A stretch of 64,000 nt of DNA, taken from NCBI RefSeq assembly GCF_000716435.1, contig NZ_JNWO01000020.1:62001-126000 (forward strand), in the 5' to 3' direction. Position numbers and translations under genes: made by a program. The notes below the pieces were generated by a model, which worked only from the letters and a program-made list of their open reading frames with translations, had not been told where the DNA came from and did not search any database. Origin of the DNA: Streptomyces xylophagus. GTDB taxonomy: Bacteria; Actinomycetota; Actinomycetes; Streptomycetales; Streptomycetaceae. Position 1 is the first letter of the stretch. Each line of letters begins with the position of its first letter. Below, in pieces: positions 17,410 through 26,035 of the stretch.

Positions 17410-18395
17410 AGGCCGCCGTCATCGAGTCCGTGGGCCGCGCCGTCGTCACCGAGGTCCCGGACCCGACGCCGGGCCCCCGCGAGGTCGTCGTCGAGGTCGC
17501 CGCCTGCGGCCTCTGCGGCACCGATCTGCACATCCTGCAGGGCGAGTTCGCGCCCAAGCTGCCGATCGTGCCGGGCCACGAGTTCGCCGGCGAGATCGTC
17601 GCGGTCGGCACCCAGGTCACCGAGGTCTCGGTCGGCGACCAAGTAGCCGTAGACCCGTCGCTGTACTGCTACGAGTGCCGGCAGTGCCGCAACGGCCACA
17701 ACAACCTCTGCGAACGCTGGGCCGCGATCGGCGTCACCACGGCCGGCGGCGCCGCCCAGTACGCACTCGCCCCGGTGGCGAACTGCGTGAAGCTGCCCGA
17801 GCACGTCCGCACCCAGGACGCGGCACTCGTCGAACCGCTGTCGTGCGCGGTGCGCGGCTACGACGTCCTGAAGTCCCGCCTCGGCGCGCATGTCCTGATC
17901 TACGGCTCCGGGACCATGGGCCTGATGATGCTGGAGCTGGCCAAGCGCACCGGCGCGGCGAGCGTGGACATCGTGGACCTGAACCCGGCCCGCCTGGAGA
18001 CGGCCCGCACGCTCGGTGTCTCCGGGTCGGCGGCGAACGCGGACGAGCTGGACCGGCCGCAGGGCTGGGACCTCGTGATCGACGCGACCGGCAACGCGGC
18101 GGCGATCCAGGACGGCCTGGAACGGGTGGCGAAGGCGGGCACGTTCCTCCAGTTCGGGGTGGCCGACTACGCGACCCGGGTGTCGATCGACCCGTACCGC
18201 ATCTACAACCAGGAGATCACCATCACCGGCTCCATGGCGGTGCTGCACAGCTTCGAGCGGGCGGCGGAGCTGTTCGCGAACGGGGTCCTCGACCCGGAGA
18301 TCTTCATCAGCGACCGGATCGAGCTGGAGCGGTATCCGGAGGCGCTGGCGCAGTTCGCGGCGGGGGTGGGGCGGAAGATCGTAGTGATTCCCTAG
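17406..18395 (+). CDS. Zinc-dependent medium-chain dehydrogenase (sorbitol/threonine-dehydrogenase-like)
   Basis: MDR-superfamily alcohol dehydrogenase of 329 aa. CGLCGTDLH gives the catalytic-zinc Cys, GHEFAGEI the zinc His/Glu region, and CYECRQCRNGHNNLC the four-Cys structural zinc site. IYGSGTMGLM is the NAD loop and the acidic VDLN after beta-2 points to NAD. It is the last gene of the sugar-importer operon (ATGA overlap), so it probably oxidises the imported polyol or sugar in the cytoplasm. The exact substrate is open. Confidence 0.87.
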   Translation: MKAAVIESVGRAVVTEVPDPTPGPREVVVEVAACGLCGTDLHILQGEFAPKLPIVPGHEFAGEIVAVGTQVTEVSVGDQVAVDPSLYCYECRQCRNGHNNLCERWAAIGVTTAGGAAQYALAPVANCVKLPEHVRTQDAALVEPLSCAVRGYDVLKSRLGAHVLIYGSGTMGLMMLELAKRTGAASVDIVDLNPARLETARTLGVSGSAANADELDRPQGWDLVIDATGNAAAIQDGLERVAKAGTFLQFGVADYATRVSIDPYRIYNQEITITGSMAVLHSFERAAELFANGVLDPEIFISDRIELERYPEALAQFAAGVGRKIVVIP

Positions 18396-18488
18396 GGAAA
18401 CGACGGGATTCGGGCCGGTACTTCCAAAGCTTGGCCAATTGGTCACTTGGTAAGGGAACGGCAAAATGGTCTCGGTCGTTCACGAGGC

Positions 18489-19682
18489 ATGACAGCTATG
18501 ACCCCAGGCTCGAACATCCCTCTTCCGGTCTCCCGGGTGGCCGTGGATGTCGCCGCCCCCGTGCGGCTCGACGTGTCGAGCCTGCTGCTCACCGGCGACG
18601 GCAAGGTGCGCTCGGACGACGACTTCATCTTCTACAACCAGCCGAACGGCCCGGGTGTGACGTACCGCTCCGGCGGCGGTACGTCCCCGGACGCGATCAC
18701 CGTCGACACGGCCGCGGTGCCGCCCGGTATCGAGAAGATCGTCGTCACGGCGAGCCCCGACGCCGCGGGGCAGACCTTCCAGGGCATCGAGCCGACGGCG
18801 ACGATCCGCAACGCGGAGGACGGCTCGGTGCTGGCCACCTTCACGCCTCCTCAACTGGGCACCGAGACAGCGCTGGTGGTCGTCGAGATCTACCTCCGCA
18901 ACGGCGTCTGGAAGGCCCGCGCGGTCGGCCAGGGGTACGCGAACGGCCTGGCGGGCATCGCGACGGACTTCGGCGTCTCGGTGGAGGAGCCGGCCGCGGC
19001 CCCGGCTCCGGTGGCCCCGCCCGCGCCCACGGTGCAGACCCCGGTGGCACCTCCGGCGCCCGCCGCTCCTCCGGCCCCGCCCGCCGCACCCCCGCTCGGC
19101 GCCGGAAAGATCAACCTCGACAAGGGCCGCGTCAGCCTCCAGAAGAACCAGACCGTCTCCCTGGTCAAGGGCGGCCGCGCGCTGCTCTCCCAGGTCAAGA
19201 TGGGCCTCGGCTGGGAGCCCGCGTACCGCGGCAAGGACATCGACCTCGACGCCTCGGTCATCGCCTACGGCCCGCAGCGCAACCACATCGACAGCTGCTA
19301 CTTCGGCAAGCTGTCGATCCTGAACGGCGCGATCAAGCACTCCGGCGACAACCTCACGGGCGAGGGCGGCGGTGACGACGAGGTGATCGTCGTCGACCTC
19401 GGCCGCATCCCCCAGGAGGTCACCGGCCTGGTCTTCACGGTCAACTCCTTCTCCGGCCAGAAGTTCACCGAGGTCGCCAAGGCCTACTGCCGCCTCCTGG
19501 ACGCCGCGACCGGCGAGGAACTGGTCCGCTTCGACCTCACCAACGCCGAGGCCCAGACCGGCGTGATGATGGCCAAGCTGGTCAAGCAGTTCTCCGGCGA
19601 GTGGGACATGACCGCGATGGGCGACTTCGTGAAGTCCCGCACGGTGCGCGGCATGGTGAAGCCGGCGGCCCAAGCGCTGTAA
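18489..19682 (+). CDS. TerD-family protein, two TerD-like domains
   Basis: A 397-aa protein with a TerD-like domain at about residues 15-165 and a second at about 205-385, joined by a Pro/Ala-rich linker (residues 170-205). LDVSSLLLTGDGKVRSDDDFIFYNQP and VIVVDLGRIP are typical Ca2+-binding TerD signatures. TerD proteins are common in Streptomyces and linked to stress resistance, calcium and differentiation; tellurite resistance proper needs more genes. Start at MTAMTPGSN is chosen for family fit. It is monocistronic with a strong terminator. Confidence 0.85.
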   Translation: MTAMTPGSNIPLPVSRVAVDVAAPVRLDVSSLLLTGDGKVRSDDDFIFYNQPNGPGVTYRSGGGTSPDAITVDTAAVPPGIEKIVVTASPDAAGQTFQGIEPTATIRNAEDGSVLATFTPPQLGTETALVVVEIYLRNGVWKARAVGQGYANGLAGIATDFGVSVEEPAAAPAPVAPPAPTVQTPVAPPAPAAPPAPPAAPPLGAGKINLDKGRVSLQKNQTVSLVKGGRALLSQVKMGLGWEPAYRGKDIDLDASVIAYGPQRNHIDSCYFGKLSILNGAIKHSGDNLTGEGGGDDEVIVVDLGRIPQEVTGLVFTVNSFSGQKFTEVAKAYCRLLDAATGEELVRFDLTNAEAQTGVMMAKLVKQFSGEWDMTAMGDFVKSRTVRGMVKPAAQAL

Positions 19683-19713
19683 CCACCAGGGACACAGTCC
19701 TACGACCGCTGCG

Positions 19714-19738
19714 GGCGCCCCTGAGCGAGGGGCGCCCG
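19714..19738. terminator. Bidirectional terminator between TerD and TetR genes
   Basis: Perfect 10-bp stem GGGCGCCCCT / AGGGGCGCCC with a 5-base loop (19724-19728), in the 64-bp gap between convergent genes. Confidence 0.7.
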
Positions 19739-19746
19739 GCGTTCGT

Positions 19747-20325
19747 TCAGCCCGCCGACGAAGGCCGTAGCCCGTCCGTCAGCAGCGACAGGTAGCGGCG
19801 GATGTGCTTCCCTTGGCCGTTCGCCAGCTCCGAGGCCGTGGACACCCCGTGGGCCAGCCGCAGGACCTCGATCGGTTCGATGTCCTGACGCAGGGTCCCC
19901 TCCCGCTGCGCCGCCTCGACCAGCCGCTGTGCCGCGCCCTTCATGGAGGTGGCGCAGGCCGTGAGCGCGGCCTGGCTGCCGTCCATGACGGCCGAGCCCA
20001 ACAGGGCCTTCATTCCGCGCACTTGGATCGTCCCGACGCAGACCTCGTACAGCCACTCGGCCAGCGCCTCGCCCGGCGGGAGTTCCTTCGCGAGCTCGTC
20101 GGCGCGAGTCCCGAGCGCCTCGATCCGTTCGACGTAGGCCGCCTCCAGCAGCGCCTGCCGGGTCGGGAAGTGCCGGTACAGGGTGCCCGACCCGACGCCC
20201 GCGCGCTTGGCGATGTCATCGAGGGACGCGTTCTCCCCATGCTCGGCGAACGCCTCCGCCGCCACCTTCAGCAGTCGCTCATAGTTGCGCCGGGCGTCCG
20301 CGCGCATGGGTCTGACCTGCGCCAT
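19747..20325 (-). CDS. TetR-family repressor of the adjacent MFS pump
   Basis: A 192-aa TetR protein with N-terminal HTH (residues about 12-58; RAGVGSGTLYRHFPTRQALL recognition region) and a helical ligand domain. It is divergent from the 485-aa MFS exporter at 20463, and the gap contains a 15-bp inverted repeat (20346-20392). This is the standard layout of a drug-inducible efflux pair. Ligand unknown. Confidence 0.9.
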   Translation of the reverse strand: MAQVRPMRADARRNYERLLKVAAEAFAEHGENASLDDIAKRAGVGSGTLYRHFPTRQALLEAAYVERIEALGTRADELAKELPPGEALAEWLYEVCVGTIQVRGMKALLGSAVMDGSQAALTACATSMKGAAQRLVEAAQREGTLRQDIEPIEVLRLAHGVSTASELANGQGKHIRRYLSLLTDGLRPSSAG

Positions 20326-20345
20326 CCAGATACTCCTTGCGAACC

Positions 20346-20392
20346 GGGGACTCTCTCCGTATCTTACCGAGTACTAAACGGAGACAGTCCCC
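20346..20392. promoter_or_regulatory. TetR operator candidate, 15-bp inverted repeat
   Basis: GGGGACTCTCTCCGT (20346-20360) and ACGGAGACAGTCCCC (20378-20392) are inverted repeats matching at 14 of 15 positions, 17 bp apart, in the TetR/MFS divergent gap. The AT-richer spacer (contains TCTTAC and TACTAA) may hold one or both -10 boxes. Confidence 0.6.
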
Positions 20393-20462
20393 GCTTATTT
20401 CGGCGGGCAGTCCGTGCTGCCCGCACGCCTTTCACACGGGGACGCCAGACCGGGAGAACTCC

Positions 20463-21920
20463 ATGTCCACCCCGTCCGCACCGTCCACCACAGCCGATCC
20501 TCTCTCGGCACCACGCCGACCCGCCAGGCTCGGCGCCGTCCTCTTCACCGTCGTCACCGCCTATCTGATGGTCGGCGTCGACTCCACCGTCGTCAACGTC
20601 GCGCTGCCCGACATCCAGAAGGACCTCGACTTCAGCCCCACCGGCCTGTCCTGGGTCCTCAACGCCTACACGCTCGCCTTCGGCGGGCTGCTCCTGCTCG
20701 GCGGCCGGGTCGGCGACATCGTCGGCCGCCGCCGTACGCTCACGATCGGTGTCCTGCTCTTCGCCTCGTCCTCCCTGCTCGGCGGACTGGCCACCGACAG
20801 CGCCTGGCTGCTCGCGGCCCGCGCGCTTCAGGGCCTGGGCGCGGCGCTCATCGCGCCCAACACCCTGGCCCTGATCACCACCAACTTCCCGGAGGGCCCG
20901 CGCCGGCACCACGCGCTCGGCATCTACACCTCCATGGCCGGCATCGGCGCCTCGATAGGCCTGGTCATCGGCGGCATGCTCACCTCCTGGGCGTCCTGGC
21001 GCTGGGCCCTGCTGATCAACGTGCCGATCGGCATCGCGGTCGCCCTCGCGCTTCCCCGCTTCGTCGCCGAAACCCCGCGCCACGCGGGCCGGTTCGACGC
21101 GGCGGGCGCGCTCACCGGCACCGCCGGGATGACCTCGCTGGTGTACGCGTTCATCCGGGTCTCCTCGGACGGCTGGGGCGACCTCCAGGCGCAGTTGGGG
21201 TTCAGCGCGGCGGCGGCCCTGCTCGCGGGCTTCACCCTGGTCGAGTCCCGCGCGGACCAGCCCATCATGCCGCTGCACCTGTTCGCGAGCCGCAACCGCG
21301 CGGGCGGTTACGTGGGCGTCCTGCTGCTGCCTGCGGGCATGTTCGGCGCGTTCTACTTCCTCACCCTGATCTGCCAACGGGTCCTGGACTACAGCCCGTT
21401 GCGCGCGGGCTTCGCCTTCCTGCCGATGACGCTGGCGATGTTCACGGTCGTGCGTTTCGTGCCGCGCCTGCTCGCCCGGCTCGGCGCGAAGCCGGTCCTG
21501 CTCACCGGCATGGCCCTGCTCGTCACATCGGCGGGCTGGCTCTCGCAACTCCGCCCCGGCGACGACTACTTGACCGGGCTGTTCGGCCCGCTCGTCCTGA
21601 TGGGCGTGGGTGTCGGCCTCAGCTTCATGCCCCTCAACGCGACGATCCTCGCGGGCATCGAACCCCGCGAGGCAGGCTCGGCATCGGGTCTGCTCCAGAC
21701 CCTGCAGTGGCTGGGCGGCACCCTCGGCCTGTCCATCCTGGTCACGGTGTACGGCACGGCGACCCGGCACGCGACCGGATCGCCGTCCGCCGTCCTCGTC
21801 CACGGCTCGGCCCGCGCGTTCGGCGTCGGAGCGCTGATCGCCCTGACCGCACTGCTGGTGTCGGCGTTCGTGATCACCGGCAGGAAGGCCGAAGGGGCTG
21901 CCCGGAGCGGGTCTTCCTGA
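20463..21920 (+). CDS. MFS multidrug exporter, DHA2 (14-TM) type
   Basis: A 485-aa proton antiporter of the EmrB/QacA family. GVDSTVVNVALPDIQKDL is the family's motif D1 in helix 1, and GGRVGDIVGRRR is motif A between helices 2 and 3. About 14 hydrophobic segments follow. The ATG at 20463 is preferred because GGGAGAAC lies upstream and the open frame before it is unrelated. It is controlled in all likelihood by the divergent TetR gene. Confidence 0.9.
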   Translation: MSTPSAPSTTADPLSAPRRPARLGAVLFTVVTAYLMVGVDSTVVNVALPDIQKDLDFSPTGLSWVLNAYTLAFGGLLLLGGRVGDIVGRRRTLTIGVLLFASSSLLGGLATDSAWLLAARALQGLGAALIAPNTLALITTNFPEGPRRHHALGIYTSMAGIGASIGLVIGGMLTSWASWRWALLINVPIGIAVALALPRFVAETPRHAGRFDAAGALTGTAGMTSLVYAFIRVSSDGWGDLQAQLGFSAAAALLAGFTLVESRADQPIMPLHLFASRNRAGGYVGVLLLPAGMFGAFYFLTLICQRVLDYSPLRAGFAFLPMTLAMFTVVRFVPRLLARLGAKPVLLTGMALLVTSAGWLSQLRPGDDYLTGLFGPLVLMGVGVGLSFMPLNATILAGIEPREAGSASGLLQTLQWLGGTLGLSILVTVYGTATRHATGSPSAVLVHGSARAFGVGALIALTALLVSAFVITGRKAEGAARSGSS

Positions 21921-21942
21921 CGGGTTCGTCGGACGGATCGGC

Positions 21943-21984
21943 GCTCCGGACGCGCGGGGACGTCGTCGTCCGCGCATCCGGAGC
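21943..21984. terminator. Bidirectional terminator hairpin
   Basis: GCTCCGGA (21943-21950) pairs with TCCGGAGC (21977-21984), and the stem continues inwards through GCGCGG. It lies between the convergent MFS and permease genes. Confidence 0.65.
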
Positions 21985-21996
21985 ACATGGGTCCGT

Positions 21997-23526
21997 TCAG
22001 TGCGCCGGCGGTGGACCGGCGTTCTGCTCGGCCGGTCGTGTGCTCGCGCCCTCGATCGTCCGGGATGCGCCCGGGGGCCCGGCGGTACCGGCGTTCAGAC
22101 GGCGTCGCAGGACGAGTGCCCACCACAGGAAGCCGACGGCCAGGACGACCGACACCGTCACGGCGTTCTGGTTGTTCTCCGCGGGGATGGTGAGCACGGC
22201 GATGACGATGCCGCACCACAGGAGCGCGAACCCGACGACGGGGTTCAGCCAGCGGCCGAGGTCGAAGACCCCTTGAGTGGCCGCGGGAATGGTGCCGCGT
22301 CGTTCGGCGACCGCCGTGGCGGTCATCGTCAGCGCGTAGGTCAGGTAGTAGGTGAGCCCGACCATCGCGTAGATCTTGCCCACCAGACCGGAGTTGAGCA
22401 GGTTGAGGACGACGGCCACGACGGTGACGGCGACGATGGCCGGGACGGGTGCCTTGCTGCGCCGCCCGACGCTCTGCAGGCCCTTCGACGCGGGCAGCAT
22501 GTTGTCGCGGGAGAGCGCGAAGATCATCCGGGTGGCGACCGCCATGTTGGCGATGAGGCAGGCGAAGATCGAGGCGAAGGCCACCACGATCATCAGTGCT
22601 CGGGCGAACGGCCCGATCTGCTGCGAGACGAGCTTCAGCACCGGGTTCTCCGAGCCGGTCAGGAAGGCCGCCGGACTGCTCGGCAGGGCCATCGCCAGCA
22701 GGGCGAAGACCACGAAGCCGATGATCCCGGAGACGACGACCGAGCGGAACATGGCGCGTGGCGCCGCCCTGCGCGGGTCGACCGTCTCCTCGGCGAGGTC
22801 CGCCGCGCCCTCCCACCCGAGCAGCACGTAGACCGGCAGCAGACCGGCCAGCGCGACGCTCGTCAGCGTGACCGGCTTCCCGGTCAGCGGCTTGGTGTCG
22901 GTGAGGATCGACAGTCCCTGGGTGTGTTTGAAGAACACCAGGACACCCGCGGCCAGGACCAGCACCAGGACGAACGTGCCGATCAACTCGATCGACGCAC
23001 CGATGTTGTTGATCCGGGTCGCGACCTTGACCCCGATGATGTTGAGCACCGCGGCGACGAGTGTGCAGCCGATCGACAGCGCCTGGATCTGGTGGGTGGT
23101 CGGGTGCTCCCAGATCTCCGGGGCGAAGACCGTGCCGACCGCGGCGGCGGTCCCGGCGGTGCCCGCGAGGAAGGAGACCAGCGCGATCCAGCCGGTGAAC
23201 CAGCCGAAGTGCGGCCCCACCAGACGGCTGGACCACTGGTAGGCGTAGCCGGTGATCGGCATCCGCCCGGACAGGTGGGCGTAGACCGCGACCAGGGTGA
23301 GCACCATGGGCAGGACGAGCAGCCACAGCAGCACCGCGGCGCCGCCGACCCGCGAGAACGGGTCCATGAACAGGGTGACGATGCCGGTGTTGATCGAGAC
23401 CATCGAGAACGCGAGCGCGAACGCGGTGAAGGAGCTCATCGACCGGTTCAGCTGCTGGCCGTAGCCCAGGGCCGCGAGGTCGTCGGCGTCGGTGGTTCTC
23501 GCCGGCAGGTCTTCGGCAGCGGTCAT
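21997..23526 (-). CDS. APC-family amino-acid permease
   Basis: A 509-aa cytoplasmic-membrane permease with about 12 hydrophobic helices, of the amino acid-polyamine-organocation superfamily. The early SFTAFALAFSMVSINTG segment and the helix-1 break region fit amine/amino-acid transporters of the GabP/BAT1-like type. The start MTAAEDLP overlaps the stop of the upstream aminotransferase gene (ATGA). Pairing suggests uptake of an omega-amino acid or amine that the aminotransferase degrades. Confidence 0.87.
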   Translation of the reverse strand: MTAAEDLPARTTDADDLAALGYGQQLNRSMSSFTAFALAFSMVSINTGIVTLFMDPFSRVGGAAVLLWLLVLPMVLTLVAVYAHLSGRMPITGYAYQWSSRLVGPHFGWFTGWIALVSFLAGTAGTAAAVGTVFAPEIWEHPTTHQIQALSIGCTLVAAVLNIIGVKVATRINNIGASIELIGTFVLVLVLAAGVLVFFKHTQGLSILTDTKPLTGKPVTLTSVALAGLLPVYVLLGWEGAADLAEETVDPRRAAPRAMFRSVVVSGIIGFVVFALLAMALPSSPAAFLTGSENPVLKLVSQQIGPFARALMIVVAFASIFACLIANMAVATRMIFALSRDNMLPASKGLQSVGRRSKAPVPAIVAVTVVAVVLNLLNSGLVGKIYAMVGLTYYLTYALTMTATAVAERRGTIPAATQGVFDLGRWLNPVVGFALLWCGIVIAVLTIPAENNQNAVTVSVVLAVGFLWWALVLRRRLNAGTAGPPGASRTIEGASTRPAEQNAGPPPAH

Positions 23527-24863
23527 GACAGCTCTCCTGTGGTGGTTCCGGCGGTCTTCTCGACCTCGGTCAGCACCTCGTCCAGGACGTCGAGTGCGGT
23601 GGCCAGGTGGTCCCGGCTGATGTCGAGCGGCGGCTTGACCTTGATCAGGTTGCCGAGTCCGGCGTAACGGCTCTCGCCGAAGATGACGCCGCGCTCCTGG
23701 GCCAGCTCGAACACGGCGTGCGCCTCGGTGGTGGCCGGTTCTTTGGTGACCCGGTCGCGGACCAGCTCGATGGACACCATCAGTCCTGGTGAGCGTACGT
23801 CGCCGATGAGCGGATGGCGGGTCTGCATCTCGCGCAGCCGTTCGGTGGCGTACTCGCCGTGCGCGGCGGCGCGGTCGCACAGGCCGTCGTCGATGATCGC
23901 CCGGACGGCGGCGAGGCCGGCGGCGACGGAGATGGGGAACTGGCCGAAGGTGAGCTGGTCGTCGCCGGGGAGGAAGGCGGCGAAGCGGTTCTTGGCCAGT
24001 ACTCCGGCGAGGGGGAAGCCGCCGCCGACGCCCTTGCCGAAGACGAGGACGTCGGGCTCGATGCCGTAGTAGTCGCTGGCCCACATGCGGCCGGTGCGGC
24101 CGAGGCCGGTCTGCACCTCGTCGATGATCAGCATGATGCCGAGTTCGTCGCAGATCTCGCGGATGCCGCGGTGCCAGCGCTCGGAGAAGCCGTTGTGGCC
24201 GCCGTTGCCCTGGATGGGCTCGTAGATCAGCGCGGCGACGGGGCCTTCGGTGCCCTTGGTGAGGATGTCGCGGACGATCCGGAGCGTCAGTTCGGTGTCC
24301 TGGTCCGCGGTCAGGCCGGGGCGCGGGCGGTAGAGGTCGGGGCGCGGGAGCCGGAGGAACTGCGGCTGAAGTATCCCGAAGGCGTTGCCCGGGTGCGGCC
24401 AGCTCGCCGCCATGGTGGTGATCGAGCGGCCGTGGTAGGCGTCGTGCAGGACGGCCACGTGCCGGGCGTCCGGGCGGTTGCGCAGGGCGAGCTTGAGCGC
24501 CATCTCCACCGCCATCGAGCCGTGCAGCGTGAAGCCGACGCGGTCCAGTCCGGCGGGGGCTATCGACACGAGCAGTTCGGCGAGTTCCAGCAGGGCCGGG
24601 GTGTGGAACGTCGGCCGGGCATGGGTGATCCGCCGGGTCTGCTCGATCGCCGCCTCGATGACGCGCGGGTCGTTGGCGCCGAGGTTGTTCGACCAGGCCT
24701 GCGCGGTGCAGTCGATGTACTCCTTGCCCGCCTCGTCCCACACCAAGGAGCCGCGCGCCTTCACGAGGGTGAGCTTGTCCGGATCGCCGCCCGCCGGCTC
24801 GTGCAGCAGGACTTCCCGGCCCCGGGCGTGGGCCTGTGCCTGATGGATGAGGGTGTCTGTCAC
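23523..24863 (-). CDS. Class III (omega-type) aminotransferase
   Basis: PLP-dependent fold type I aminotransferase of 446 aa. LIIDEVQTGLGRTG contains the Asp that contacts the PLP ring nitrogen, FGKGVGGGFP the Schiff-base Lys, and LHDAYHG the aromatic stacking region. The family includes GABA, ornithine, 2,2-dialkylglycine and taurine aminotransferases. It forms an operon with an APC permease (4-base overlap) and is divergent from a LysR gene. Substrate not determined from sequence. Confidence 0.87.
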   Translation of the reverse strand: MTDTLIHQAQAHARGREVLLHEPAGGDPDKLTLVKARGSLVWDEAGKEYIDCTAQAWSNNLGANDPRVIEAAIEQTRRITHARPTFHTPALLELAELLVSIAPAGLDRVGFTLHGSMAVEMALKLALRNRPDARHVAVLHDAYHGRSITTMAASWPHPGNAFGILQPQFLRLPRPDLYRPRPGLTADQDTELTLRIVRDILTKGTEGPVAALIYEPIQGNGGHNGFSERWHRGIREICDELGIMLIIDEVQTGLGRTGRMWASDYYGIEPDVLVFGKGVGGGFPLAGVLAKNRFAAFLPGDDQLTFGQFPISVAAGLAAVRAIIDDGLCDRAAAHGEYATERLREMQTRHPLIGDVRSPGLMVSIELVRDRVTKEPATTEAHAVFELAQERGVIFGESRYAGLGNLIKVKPPLDISRDHLATALDVLDEVLTEVEKTAGTTTGELS

Positions 24864-24941
24864 GGCGACTCCGTCTCGGGTGTGAGCTGTGTCTCCGCAG
24901 GCTAGGAGCGGGATCGGGCTCCTGTGAAAGACCGAATTCCG

Positions 24942-24966
24942 TAGACTTCATAGATGGCGTCTATGA
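24942..24966 (+). promoter_or_regulatory. -10 box and perfect LysR palindrome on the start codon
   Basis: TAGACT (24942-24947) is a good -10 hexamer with transcription expected near 24954, the A of the first ATG. A perfect repeat TCATAGA-N5-TCTATGA (24948-24966) covers that start and fits the LysR T-N11-A dyad. No clear -35 is visible. The LysR gene may be leaderless and autorepressed. Confidence 0.45.
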
Positions 24967-25868
24967 ATGTGGAGCTCCGGCACCTGCGGGCGTTCGTCGC
25001 CGTCGCCCGGACAGTGAACTTCACGCGGGCCGCCGAGCAGTTGCACATCGCGCAACCTTCGCTGAGCCACACCATCCGCCAGCTGGAGACTGCGCTCGGC
25101 ATCCGGCTGTTCGCGCGGACGACGCGCTCCACCGCCCTCACGCAGGACGGGGAGCGCTTCCTCGTCGAGGCGCAGGCCGTCCTCGACCGCTTCGACGCGG
25201 CGATGGAACAGTCCTCACGGATGGCGAGCGGTGAACTGGGCCGACTGCGCGTCGGCTATCTGATCGGAGCCGCCGTCGATCATGTGCCCGCGATCCTGCG
25301 GGAGTTCGCCGACCAGTACCCCGATGTGGCCCTCGAACTCACCGAGTACGACTTCGCCTCCCCCAACGGCGGTCTGGACAGCGGGGAAACCGATGTCGCC
25401 CTGGTCCGGCCGCCGTTGGACGGGGTGCCGGACGCGGTGACCACCACCCTGCTCAGCGAGCGGTGCGTGGCCTGTGTGTCCGCGCTGCACCCCTTCGCGG
25501 AACTGCCCCGGGTGACCGTCGCGCAGGTGCTGCCCGAGCCCATCGTCGCGGCACCCGGCGACAACGTCTGGCGGGACTACTGGATCCTCGCCTCCTACCG
25601 CGACACCCCGGCGAACATCACCCATGAAGCGGCCACCTTCGAGGCCGAGTTGCAGTCCGTGGCCATCGGCCGCGGCCTCTCCGTGGTCCCCGAGTCCGTC
25701 GCCCGCCTCTACGGCCGACAGGGCGTCCGCTACGTCCCCATCGAGGGCATGGCCGACTGCGAGGTGGCTGTCGTCCACCGCGAGGACGCACCCCGGTCCG
25801 CCGCCAATTTCGCCCGGATCGCGGCCCGGGTCACAGCAGAGGGAAGCGGCCCGGACGTACGCGGCTGA
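24954..25868 (+). CDS. LysR-family regulator of the aminotransferase/permease operon
   Basis: A 304-aa LTTR with N-terminal HTH (LRHLRAFVAVARTVNFTRAA) and a ligand-binding domain to about residue 295. It is divergent from the class III aminotransferase operon and probably activates it. No Shine-Dalgarno precedes either candidate start (24954 or 24963). A -10 box 12 bases upstream of the first ATG suggests leaderless translation from 24954. Confidence 0.87.
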   Translation: MASMNVELRHLRAFVAVARTVNFTRAAEQLHIAQPSLSHTIRQLETALGIRLFARTTRSTALTQDGERFLVEAQAVLDRFDAAMEQSSRMASGELGRLRVGYLIGAAVDHVPAILREFADQYPDVALELTEYDFASPNGGLDSGETDVALVRPPLDGVPDAVTTTLLSERCVACVSALHPFAELPRVTVAQVLPEPIVAAPGDNVWRDYWILASYRDTPANITHEAATFEAELQSVAIGRGLSVVPESVARLYGRQGVRYVPIEGMADCEVAVVHREDAPRSAANFARIAARVTAEGSGPDVRG

Positions 25869-25971
25869 CCCAGGCAGTCCCACCGGATCGGCGGGGCGGA
25901 CCGCGGGAAGACGCCCGGTAGAGTTCCGGCTGCCGCGCGCCCGGCGGGAGTTGGACATCTCGCGGGCCCCG

Positions 25972-25994
25972 GGACGCGTACGGGGCACGCGTCC
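25972..25994. terminator. Terminator hairpin between LysR and acdS
   Basis: GGACGCGT / ACGCGTCC, perfect 8-bp stem with 7-base loop, in the 167-bp gap between convergent genes. Confidence 0.5.
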
Positions 25995-26035
25995 GCATGC
26001 TCGACCGAACCCCGTCCGTCGCGACCCGCTCCCGG

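Noticed and set aside
18489..19682. Tellurite-resistance operon
   Set aside because: Only one two-domain TerD protein is present, without terB, terC or terZ partners; it is annotated as a TerD-family protein only.
20364..21986. 540-codon open frame antisense to the DHA2 exporter
   Set aside because: Composition is extreme (Arg/Glu/Gln-rich), as expected from a shadow of a hydrophobic protein; no motif.
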